Shown here: positions 1 to 8,993 of the stretch, piece by piece | Numbering within the stretch: position 1 is the first letter of the stretch | Layout: each line of letters begins with the position of its first letter | From: Medicago truncatula | Taxonomy: Eukaryota > Streptophyta > Magnoliopsida > Fabales > Fabaceae | Reading direction: 5' to 3' | NCBI RefSeq assembly: GCF_003473485.1 | Contig: NC_053048.1 | Span: 8,121,501 to 8,185,500 of the forward strand | Length of the DNA stretch: 64,000 nucleotides | Translations under genes and position numbers: made by a program | Notes under the pieces: model-generated | Told to the model about the DNA's origin: nothing | Database searches by the model: none | The model's input: the letters and a program-made list of their open reading frames with translations, nothing else

Positions 1-900
1 TTGAACACCCTAACATCCCGTAAATGATCAAACAAAGTTTATTTAGTGCTACTTATCGAAATACTCATTTGTCCTTGAACTACTTTATTTTATGATTTTG
101 CATAAATTTTAAGATTTTTCACAATAAAATATCAGGAAAATATAACATAATTTGTACCGGACATAATAATCATATGAGCAATGTTTTTTTTTTGGTTACT
201 CATATGAGCAATGTTTCATATAACATTCTCTCTTCCCTCATCAAGTACGTGGGGTAGCCACATCATATGCCTTCACGTGCATGGATTTGAAACACCATTT
301 GGACTTATATATAATCAGGCTGTACCTGTCCTTGGGTTGGAGGCATGACCGTTTCGGACATAAAAAATTTAAGGTCATCAAGATTATTATTTTAGTTAGC
401 ATTATGTAGATATATTTTCTTTTTTTACTTGTTTTGATTTATTTTAATGAAAAATATTTTTAAATAACCTTAATTTTGAATGAATTTTTTCGAATAAAAA
501 ATAAGAGGAACTTTTATTGATTGGTTTAAAGAAAAAATAAAAATCATAGGACACATTATAGTGGGCATGGCCCAATTGTAAGACTTTGTTGAAGACATGT
601 GATCCTTTTCCAGCTCAATTCCACAGTGATTGCCAAAGGTGAAAGTACAAATAATTGCTTTCACAATTAATGATGTTGAATATTTCAAATTCAATGCATG
701 AATAAAAAAACAACTACAGTTTCGTGGCTCTTGCATGACCATGCAACTACTGTTGCTTTAAATTCGTGGCTTCTATATTTGAGTACACATTCCTGTAGGC
801 TTTTTGGAGGGTTGTGCATTATATGATTCCTACTTATCCTTATTCATTCACATCAATTATTGAGCTCAGTTTGTGTTTGATTGAGTAAGTGATCTTTGCA
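1..900 (+). other. Promoter-like remnant without a gene
   Basis: No credible coding sequence. Several blocks resemble, in the same order, the upstream region of the 12-LRR gene that starts at 55419: the block around 60-125 (also seen at 22740-22805), the block around 235-300 containing AAGTACGTGGGG and a CACGTG near 274, and the block around 545-650 containing CACATTATAGTGGGC and GAAGACATGTGATC. Related blocks recur at 6060-6600 and 22690-23640. I infer this is the 5' flank of a PGIP-family gene copy whose coding part is gone or displaced. The similarity was judged by eye. Confidence 0.4.
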
Positions 901-1158
901 CATGATTAGAGTTAAAGCTCGTATAGTTTTATGTCTTTTGGTAATATAATCTCATAACTAGAAAAAAAAATTAATTAAAGAAAAGAGTAGTGCAATTAAT
1001 ATCATATATGGAGTATATTGATAGCACAATTATATTTTTATTACGGATCGAGGAGTATTCATTATGTATGAATACCGAACTGATAACATTATTTTAAGGA
1101 AATAAAGTAGTCATACAAAGACTCAATTATACTCCTTTTATTTACTTGCTGGTAGGCT

Positions 1159-1821
1159 TCACTTGCAAGGTGCTAAAGGAGCACCACAAAGGCATTTATT
1201 ATGCTCAAACACATTCTTGTTAAACTTCTTCAACCCAGCAGGAATTGCACCACAGAGCTGGTTAAAGCTAACATTAAACTGCGAAAGAGATTGTAGGTTG
1301 CCGAGTGACGCCGGAATAGTGCCGGATAACTTGTTGTTAGACAAATCAACCTCCTTTAGGCGCTTCAACTTGCCTAGAAAGGAGGGGATTGGCCCACTAA
1401 GGCTGTTGGAACCAAGGTCTAGATTTTGTAGTCTTTGGAGTTTGCTAAAAGAGTTAGGGATTGGCCCAGTTACTTTCGGCATTTCGGCCAATGAGAGCAT
1501 GCTAAGATAAGGGAGGTTGCCAAACTCCGCTGGAAGCGTACCGGAAAGACCCCAGCCACGGCTGATGGTGACGACGGTGACTCGGCCAGGATAAGGTCTG
1601 CCGCAACCGACGAAGCTCCAGTCACAACATTCGGTGTTGTTGTCCCAGTCGTCGAGGCGGCCTTTGGGACCACCGAAATGGTCTCTGATTTTGAGGAGGG
1701 CGGCTTTGTCGTCGGCGTTGCAGAAGAAGTCATCACTTGCGTTTGATTTGGAGAAGTAGATGGAAGAAAGGAAGAGAAGTGTTAAGTGGAGTAGGAGAAA
1801 CATGTTTGGAGAAGTCTTCAT
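1159..1821 (-). CDS. Short PGIP-like secreted LRR protein (5 LRRs), copy 1
   Basis: Polygalacturonase-inhibitor family protein of 220 residues, predicted to be secreted to the cell wall. Residues 1-28 are a hydrophobic signal peptide. The N-terminal cap has C34, C65, C66 and C73. Five extracellular-type LRRs (LxxLxLxxNxLxGxIP) span about 80-200. The C-terminal cap has C190, C210, C212 and C219 and ends CLCGAPLAPCK. All eight cysteines expected in PGIPs are present, but classical PGIPs have about 10 LRRs and 330 residues, so this form lacks about five repeats. NNT (61-63) and NVS (183-185) are possible glycosylation sites. An in-frame ATG at 1902 would add 27 residues; I chose 1821 because MKT is the start shared by the paralogues and 1902 lies close to the TATA box. 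Intronless. Whether it still inhibits pectinases is unknown. Confidence 0.9.
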   Translation of the reverse strand: MKTSPNMFLLLHLTLLFLSSIYFSKSNASDDFFCNADDKAALLKIRDHFGGPKGRLDDWDNNTECCDWSFVGCGRPYPGRVTVVTISRGWGLSGTLPAEFGNLPYLSMLSLAEMPKVTGPIPNSFSKLQRLQNLDLGSNSLSGPIPSFLGKLKRLKEVDLSNNKLSGTIPASLGNLQSLSQFNVSFNQLCGAIPAGLKKFNKNVFEHNKCLCGAPLAPCK

Positions 1822-1935
1822 CTTAATTTTGGAGTTTTCCTTAAGTTTAATAAATAAGAAGAGGTGGTTTGAGTTTGGGTTGAGACTTGAGTGTGTACTC
1901 ACGTTTGGGTGACAAGAAAGATTTTCAGAGTGTAC

Positions 1936-1945
1936 CTATTTATAG
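1936..1945 (-). promoter_or_regulatory. TATA box of PGIP-like copy 1
   Basis: Reads CTATAAATAG on the minus strand, about 115 bp before the chosen ATG. The same word occurs upstream of the other short paralogues (17232, 30771, 34943, 43080). The tandem array starts within 5 bp of it on the upstream side. Confidence 0.75.
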
Positions 1946-1949
1946 AATT

Positions 1950-3726
1950 GGAAAAAGATAGGTAAACACCCTTTTTCATACACCTCTTATATACACCTTC
2001 ATGTGTTATGGGTATTTTAGTAATTTTATATCATATCATCATCCTTTTTTATCTCTTCTTTCAATGTTTTTGCCACGTGTCACAAATGTGTGTGGGTGTA
2101 AAAGGGTGTATGCCATCTAAGGTGGTTTATGTATAAGAGCTCGAATTGGAAAAAGATAGGTAAACACCCTTTTTCATACACCTCTTATATACACCTTCAT
2201 GTGTTATGGGTATTTTAGTAATTTTATATCATATCATCATCCTTTTTTATCTCTTCTTTCAATGTTTTTGCCACGTGTCACAAATGTGTGTGGGTGTAAA
2301 AGGGTGTATGCCATCTAAGGTGGTTTATGTATAAGAGCTCGAATTGGAAAAAGATAGGTAAACACCCTTTTTCATACACCTCTTATATACACCTTCATGT
2401 GTTATGGGTATTTTAGTAATTTTATATCATATCATCATCCTTTTTTATCTCTTCTTTCAATGTTTTTGCCACGTGTCACAAATGTGTGTGGGTGTAAAAG
2501 GGTGTATGCCATCTAAGGTGGTTTATGTATAAGAGCTCGAATTGGAAAAAGATAGGTAAACACCCTTTTTCATACACCTCTTATATACACCTTCATGTGT
2601 TATGGGTATTTTAGTAATTTTATATCATATCATCATCCTTTTTTATCTCTTCTTTCAATGTTTTTGCCACGTGTCACAAATGTGTGTGGGTGTAAAAGGG
2701 TGTATGCCATCTAAGGTGGTTTATGTATAAGAGCTCGAATTGGAAAAAGATAGGTAAACACCCTTTTTCATACACCTCTTATATACACCTTCATGTGTTA
2801 TGGGTATTTTAGTAATTTTATATCATATCATCATCCTTTTTTATCTCTTCTTTCAATGTTTTTGCCACGTGTCACAAATGTGTGTGGGTGTAAAAGGGTG
2901 TATGCCATCTAAGGTGGTTTATGTATAAGAGCTCGAATTGGAAAAAGATAGGTAAACACCCTTTTTCATACACCTCTTATATACACCTTCATGTGTTATG
3001 GGTATTTTAGTAATTTTATATCATATCATCATCCTTTTTTATCTCTTCTTTCAATGTTTTTGCCACGTGTCACAAATGTGTGTGGGTGTAAAAGGGTGTA
3101 TGCCATCTAAGGTGGTTTATGTATAAGAGCTCGAATTGGAAAAAGATAGGTAAACACCCTTTTTCATACACCTCTTATATACACCTTCATGTGTTATGGG
3201 TATTTTAGTAATTTTATATCATATCATCATCCTTTTTTATCTCTTCTTTCAATGTTTTTGCCACGTGTCACAAATGTGTGTGGGTGTAAAAGGGTGTATG
3301 CCATCTAAGGTGGTTTATGTATAAGAGCTCGAATTGGAAAAAGATAGGTAAACACCCTTTTTCATACACCTCTTATATACACCTTCATGTGTTATGGGTA
3401 TTTTAGTAATTTTATATCATATCATCATCCTTTTTTATCTCTTCTTTCAATGTTTTTGCCACGTGTCACAAATGTGTGTGGGTGTAAAAGGGTGTATGCC
3501 ATCTAAGGTGGTTTATGTATAAGAGCTCGAATTGGAAAAAGATAGGTAAACACCCTTTTTCATACACCTCTTATATACACCTTCATGTGTTATGGGTATT
3601 TTAGTAATTTTATATCATATCATCATCCTTTTTTATCTCTTCTTTCAATGTTTTTGCCACGTGTCACAAATGTGTGTGGGTGTAAAAGGGTGTATGCCAT
3701 CTAAGGTGGTTTATGTATAAGAGCTC
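1950..3726. repeat. Nine-copy tandem array, 198-bp unit, with G-boxes
   Basis: Nine copies of a 193-bp sequence joined by the 5-bp spacer GAATT, giving a 198-bp period; units start at 1945, 2143, 2341, 2539, 2737, 2935, 3133, 3331 and 3529. I see no difference between copies. Each contains GCCACGTGTCAC (CACGTG at 2074 and every 198 bp up to 3658), a G-box/ABRE-type core. The array is bounded by TATAGAATT at 1941-1949 and 3727-3735, a 9-bp target duplication. The matching promoters at 30.8 and 34.9 kb read straight through this point. The 9-bp duplication and terminal similarity suggest a Mutator-type MITE that later expanded in tandem. It lies immediately upstream of the TATA box of copy 1. 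Confidence 0.95.
2074..2079. promoter_or_regulatory. G-box/ABRE-like core, first of nine
   Basis: CACGTG in the context GCCACGTGTCAC, the type of site bound by plant bZIP and bHLH factors (established knowledge). It lies about 130 bp upstream of the TATA box of copy 1. Identical sites are at 2272, 2470, 2668, 2866, 3064, 3262, 3460 and 3658. Function here is inferred. Confidence 0.55.
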
Positions 3727-3735
3727 TATAGAATT

Positions 3736-4240
3736 TGTATCCGAATGTATAGTTGTTTTAGTAAAAGTGGCTATAATATATTTTTCGTTTTCAAAAAAAA
3801 AAAAAAAGAAAAGGAAAAAAGGCAATAATAATGAATATGAGTTATGACCCTTTGAGATATCTATGATATTATTTTAGAAAAAGCAATTATATTTACGCAC
3901 CTTTTATTTTTTAAAAAATCTTGTAGTTGCTATCAACTAAATTTCCTTTCCCTCAAAAAAAAAAAAAAAAATCAACTCAATTTCGTTTAATGGAAAAACA
4001 ATAAAGTCACGTGTTTCCCCTTAAAAACAATAAAGTGATTCATATACAACAACTCAAAGCACTCACGTCCACTTCACTGGCGGCGTTTACGGTAGGAGAG
4101 CGCAATAGGTCCCCTACCGTAGAAGATCATATAAAAGGGCTTTTTTTTTTTTTTTTTTTTTTACAATTAAATCGACATGTGTTTGTTGGTGGTTGGCACA
4201 ATAGATACTAGTGTTGTATTTTTTATTTTTTTTTAGAAAT
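3736..4240. other. Old upstream flank of copy 1, no gene
   Basis: The first ~60 bp resemble the sequence after TATAGAATT in the promoters of the paralogues at 30.8 and 34.9 kb. The rest is AT-rich with homopolymer runs (poly-T at 4140-4162). A near-palindrome with arms TACGGTAGGAG and CTACCGTA lies at 4088-4132, and a similar one at 5654-5689. No coding sequence seen. Confidence 0.5.
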
Positions 4241-4247
4241 GATGCAT

Positions 4248-4392
4248 CATCCGGTCACTATTATAAGCAAAAATCTACATTTTAGATTCATTCATTAAAT
4301 GATGTATGCGGTTTATAATACAGACTACATACATCATTTAATGAATGTATCTAAAACGTTGATTTTTGCTTATAATAGTGGCCAGATAGTGT
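4248..4392. mobile_element. Palindromic MITE (family A)
   Basis: The left end CCGGTCACTATTATAAGC is the inverted match of the right end GCTTATAATAGTGGCC, and the interior is also largely self-complementary. Relatives occur at 61205-61372 and, more degraded, at 18058-18207 and 19270-19415. Too short to code. Confidence 0.75.
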
Positions 4393-4394
4393 AT

Positions 4395-4795
4395 TTGTAC
4401 AACCACTTTATGATAACTTTTTGACAACCTTCTCTCTCATACTCACGTTATACTCTTATTCTGACTCTTTCTTTTTCTCGCTCCATTATTTTTACTAATG
4501 AAAAGAGAGAGAAAAGAAGTTGTTTGTCTCAAATGGATGTTCAAATATCACTATTTTTTTTTAGGGAGTTACCTTCATGTTAGTTGTATTTATGTAATGA
4601 GAAATAATATTTAAACAACTATTTTTTGATAATTATTGTGACAATTTTCTCTTTCATGTTTACATTAATTTTTTATTTTCTCTCTCTCTCTCTCTCTATT
4701 GTTTTTGTGTCAATACCTCATTTTCTTTATAAAACTTTGGTTGTCTCAAAAGTTGTCATATAAATGGATGTTCAAATAACACAACTCTTAAATAA
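4395..4795. mobile_element. Two MITE-like remnants (family B)
   Basis: Two adjacent blocks (about 4395-4555 and 4600-4795) contain TGACAA motifs, a CT-rich middle and inverted ends of the TATTTGTACAACCA / ATGGATGTTCAAAT type. They resemble the cleaner element at 17787-17926. Exact ends are not resolved. Confidence 0.45.
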
Positions 4796-4799
4796 TTCT

Positions 4800-5040
4800 A
4801 GAGTCAATTTTGTGATTTCCTTCTTAAATAAAATAATATTTTTCCACCTAGAGTATATAGACAATATTTTCCAACTCGTTCAACAATAAGACATTAATAT
4901 AATGACTTTATATAATGAGTGGTAGTTGAAAATATATTAACGTTTTTACTGTAGATTGAATGTGAGTTTTTTTTTTTTTTACATGATTGAATATTATTAG
5001 GTTTTTTAACAATATATTATATTAGCAATGACAGAGTAAT
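4800..5040. other. AT-rich, nothing recognised
   Basis: Low-complexity AT-rich DNA with no reading frame or repeat that I can identify. Confidence 0.5.
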
Positions 5041-5044
5041 CTCC

Positions 5045-5301
5045 TTAGCACAAAATGTATAAAGGAAACCACATATAATTACAAGCTGTCAATTCAAGAA
5101 TACACAAAAAGGTTAATCGATATCCAAGCACCTAAACGGGTTCAACCACGAGCCATAAACAAAATTGACCTTATTAACTTTAAGCCACAATAACAATAAA
5201 TACTTTACTTTTTCTAATAACTGTGGAATTGTATTTTCTAAATTTGTAAACAATACTTTTTCTAATAACAATAAGTATACCATTGTGTTCGTTCCACACA
5301 A
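5045..5301 (-). mobile_element. LINE 3' end remnant
   Basis: The minus strand encodes a degraded C-terminus with the pattern LWLKVNKVNF...SWLNPFRCLDI. It matches the better preserved copy at 28841-29076 (WWLKANNADLVFG...WWSDPLTCLGIG), which I take as the end of the plant LINE polyprotein. It is broken and not expressed as a gene. Confidence 0.55.
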
Positions 5302-5429
5302 TCCAAATATTATTAGTTGAATGGTTAATAGAGAGGAAGGTTGAATAAGTTTTTAGTCCCAACTCCCAATAAATATACCGAATATTATTTTTAGTCTTTA
5401 GAAGAAAAAAATTGACATGTTGGGTCATA

Positions 5430-6050
5430 TAATTTTTCCAACAATGTCAAAAACACCCTTTATTAAATGTGATTCCAAAATCAATTGAATTTTTTAAATC
5501 ATTCTATATGTTTAAAGAATAGAATTCTAGTGAATCACATTATCTGAAATCTCAGCTATTCAAAAGCTTCATCCTATATTCAATGATTGATATCTATTTT
5601 AAAAAAAAAAAAATCTCATTTAAAAAAAAAAAAAAAAAAAAAAAACAAGTCTCCTACGGTAGGAGACCTAAGGAGGTCACCTACCGTAGCCTTGGTCCAC
5701 TTCACCGTATATAACTCAAGTTAGGATCATTTTTTTGGTAGTTACAATGTAATCAGGCAAAAGAAAAGAAAAAAGTGAGAAGAGATAAAATTAAGTTCCA
5801 AATTTATCTCCTAGGATAAGAGATTTTATGTCCTGAGATGTATATGTTTTTCTTCTTTCCCTCTTCTTCTCTTCTCTCAATGCCGCGTCTCGAACCGAAT
5901 TCCTCTAAGTTGTACGACAAACTTTACAACCTTGTGACATCTTAGAAGATAAACAGTTAAGATTATCTCTATTTAAACTCTTATTCATTTATATTGTTTA
6001 ATGAGATAAAAATACAATAAAATTTAAAAATAATTAATGATGATCAATTC
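5430..6050. other. AT-rich spacer with a CTACGGTAG palindrome
   Basis: Poly-A runs end at 5645. They are followed by CTACGGTAGGAG (5654) and its inverted partner CTACCGTAG (5681-5689), as at 4088-4132. No gene seen. Confidence 0.4.
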
Positions 6051-6054
6051 AACT

Positions 6055-6618
6055 TACAATTCCATCCAAATGTGATCTTTTATTATATTGCATAAATTTT
6101 AAGATTTTTTTCCCTTAAGTAGGGTTGCCAAATTACATATCCACGTGCATGTCTTAAATAATGAGTTGTGCTTTTCTGGTCCCTCAATTGCTTATCATGA
6201 TGAAAAGTGTCCCTTACCTCCATGCCGTAAATGATGATTGTGCTTTTTTTTTTTTTTCCTTCAAATATGGTGTAACTCTTTATAATGAAAAATGTCATTC
6301 GAAAATTATCTACCAACGATATATTTTTTTTTTTTAAAAGTTCTACCGAAGAACTTAAAACTATTAAGAATGTATTTTGAAAATTATCTACGGAATGATT
6401 TTAGCAGTATTTTTTTTTTCTTTTACTGAAAACACGTGATTGTGAGCGTGGCCAGTTAAAATATATTTTCTTGAAGACATGTGATCTTTTTCCTGCTCAA
6501 TTCCACGCAATTTTCCACTCTTAATTGTGAAAAGTGAAAGTACAATTCTAAAAATATTAATGTATAGTGTCCTTTTCAATGATAGTGTTGATAAGTGCAT
6601 CTCTTATAAAGTTATATA
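6055..6618 (+). other. Promoter-like remnant without a gene
   Basis: Resembles the blocks at 90-690 and 23390-23560: GTAGGGTTGCCAAATTACAT near 6120, CCACGTGCATG near 6141, an AACACGTGAT motif near 6432, and GAAGACATGTGATCTTTTTC near 6472. It looks like a further copy of a PGIP-family 5' flank. No reading frame follows; a MITE begins at 6620. Confidence 0.4.
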
Positions 6619-6619
6619 A

Positions 6620-6917
6620 TACTCCCTCCGTCCCTATATATAAGACCCTTTTGCCAAAATCACGGGAATTAAGATAGTAGATATTTGTATTAAAGTTGTT
6701 TGTAATCACTATTGTTTTTACAATTTTATCCTTTAGGAAAGAAGGTTAGTTATGTTTTCAACATGTTATTTATTGTTGATTGAAGAAAAAGATGTATAAT
6801 AAATAGGGGCATGTATGTAAAGAAATAATTAATGTAGTTGGAAATAACAAAGGGGTCTTATAAAAAGGGATAAAAAAAATTCTCAAAAGAATCTTATAAT
6901 TAAGGACGGAGGGAGTA
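6620..6917. mobile_element. Stowaway-like MITE, 298 bp
   Basis: Terminal inverted repeats TACTCCCTCCGTCC and GGACGGAGGGAGTA, with a TA at each end, are diagnostic of Stowaway-type MITEs (Tc1/mariner-derived). The inner GGGTCTTATA also mirrors the left end. No coding capacity. Confidence 0.9.
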
Positions 6918-6938
6918 CTACTTTTTCTTTTCCTTAAC

Positions 6939-7665
6939 TTGAAATGTGTTGTAAATGCTTCCCCTCACTATAGTGCTTTTCAGTTTCACACCGCACTGTT
7001 TATCAAATTTAACTTTCATCAAAGTATTCCTTCAAAGATTTCCTTGTTTGCGTGGCGTCTGCTTCATAATAGATTACCTACTAAAGACAATTTGGTTCGC
7101 AAGAGTAGTCTACCTCCCACTGACATAGCGTGTTTAGCTGGGTGTGGTACACCTGAATCAGTTCATCATCTTTTTTTAGGATGTGAGTTATCTGACAGTG
7201 TGTGGTAGAATGTCCGGATATGGCTTGGCATAGATTTTGTTGCTTCCAATAATATTAGCTAGTCATCACTTTGTTCAGTTTTCTTTTATTGCGGGCATGT
7301 CGAGATCTGCGTTTATCTTCTTCAAGGTTATTTGGCTCGCTTATGTTTGAGTTATATGGAAGGAGCGAAATAATAGAGTTTTTACCAATACAGCTTCTAA
7401 TCCATCAACTCTAATTGAGCAGGTTAAAGTAAATTCTTTTTTATGGTTAAGATCAAAACATGTGACTTTTATTTATATGAATGGTGGAAACACCCTCTCT
7501 TGTGTATGGGTGTCCACTTGTAATCATTTTTGTTTTGGTTCTTGGCGGTGCCTCTAATTATTTGGCATCACAGATTTTGTAAATTGGTTTGGGGATGTCA
7601 TATTTGCACTCCTTATGCAGGGTGATCTGCCTGATTTATTCCATCTCATATTTGCTTGTTAAAAA
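6939..7665 (+). mobile_element. LINE fragment, RT zinc-binding domain (zf-RVT)
   Basis: The frame 6939-7208 (89 residues) carries the zf-RVT pattern of plant non-LTR retrotransposons: IPSKISLFAWRLLHNRLPTK, a CGTPES segment in place of the Cys motif, then VHHLFLGCELSDSVW. A stop (TAG at 7207) interrupts it and the downstream part is shifted and broken. An A-run at about 7662 may be the tail. Truncated and inactive. Confidence 0.75.
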
Positions 7666-7669
7666 AAAA

Positions 7670-8990
7670 CTTTCATCACAATCCATTAAATCTAAATGGG
7701 TAATATTATTTAGAAAAGGCAGCTTTTAAATTTTAAATGGTTGTTTTTGAATTTCAAATTATAATGCAATAATAAAAAATTTAAAATTGCAACTTCAAAT
7801 TCAAATTATAAATAAATGTTCGGGAGAAATTCAAGTTAAATCATATTCAATAATTTTAAATTCAAATATGTTAGATAATTGAAATAATTTGATTTAAATC
7901 TAAGTGGTATAAATAGGAAAAATATAAAATCAAATCAAATAAATATTTTATCTTGGTAAAAATTAATATATATGTTATCTTGGTTAATTTTATATAAGAA
8001 AAACCAACTTTAAATTTAAAATCAAAATTTAAAATTAATTTATAATTTTCAATTCTATATTATTAGTTTTAACTTTTTTTTTTGTGTGGTGGCTGTGGTT
8101 TGTACCCCGAACCTTGCATATTTTTTTTATGCATTGTCCATGCCAACTGAGCTAAGCTCACGAGGACATTATTATTTGTTTTAACTAAATACATATAAAA
8201 ATACTAAATACATAAAAAAATTCAAAATACAATAAAAAATAAAATATTTTTGATCAAATTTATATAAGTATTGGTAAAGATGAATTTTAATGTAAACCCG
8301 ATCTTGAATTTTTTTCTTCTCAATTTAATATGGAGATGAAGATTATGTGTTTATTTTATGGTAAAAGATAAGATAACGATGATGATGTAGAATGGAGTTT
8401 TGGATTTTATTTTTCTGGATTGAAGGGTTTAAGGATAGAAAGATACGAAGATTAAGATCAAGGTATGAATATGGATACCAAGAATAATTTATTTTTGGAT
8501 TTGGACCCACCACACCAACAATTAATAGTCAGATCATCACCCTTTAATATATTTAGATACAAAAGGGTAACAATGCAAAGAGTTTAAGTACATATATGAA
8601 ATGAAAAAACTTTAAATGACCAATGTATTATAAATCTAAAACATAAATGACTTTGGTGTTATTTCACCTAAGTTTAAATTATAAGTGGATGTAAGATACA
8701 AAATGAGTCAGATATCTGCTGAAGATAAATTATAGGTCAATGTGATTATAATTCATATTACAAGTCAATGCAGCAGTCACATTGAATCAAATATTTCATT
8801 TGTTTCAAAATGCATGTCACAGTCAACCAGTTCACATATGTCAATGAACAAGTGTGTATTCATTTTTGTAACTTAATTTTAACCGTTGGATATTGTTTTG
8901 CCATATATTACACATCCATGAAAATAAATGAGGTAAATGGAGCATACATGAACTCAATGCACAGTTGTAGTTTTCTGCGAGTTGAAATCA
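7670..8990. other. AT-rich spacer, nothing recognised except a SINE
   Basis: Very AT-rich with TTAAATTTAAA-type simple sequence. Apart from the SINE-like piece at 8070-8168, no gene or structured repeat is seen. Confidence 0.5.
8070..8168 (-). mobile_element. tRNA-derived SINE remnant (family 2)
   Basis: On the minus strand it begins GAGCTTAGCTCAGTTGGCAT (A-box-like) and runs to a B-box-like segment and a final A-run, seen as T-run on plus. The same element occurs at 23240-23326 (minus) and 38583-38672 (plus). Diverged copy. Confidence 0.6.
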
Positions 8991-8993
8991 CTC

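Noticed and set aside
1470..1736. Minus-strand frame overlapping PGIP-like copy 1 in another frame (also 30319-30597, 34536-34757, 42637-42915)
   Set aside because: Overlapping-frame translations of the coding sequence of the real gene, low complexity and rich in Ser/Pro/Thr.
1821..1902. Longer start for PGIP-like copy 1 (27 extra residues)
   Set aside because: The extension is absent from all paralogues, would bury the signal peptide, and starts close to the expected transcription start.
1950..3726. CRISPR-like interpretation of the regular array
   Set aside because: The units are contiguous 198-bp repeats without unique spacers, in plant nuclear DNA; it is a tandem repeat of a transposon-like sequence.
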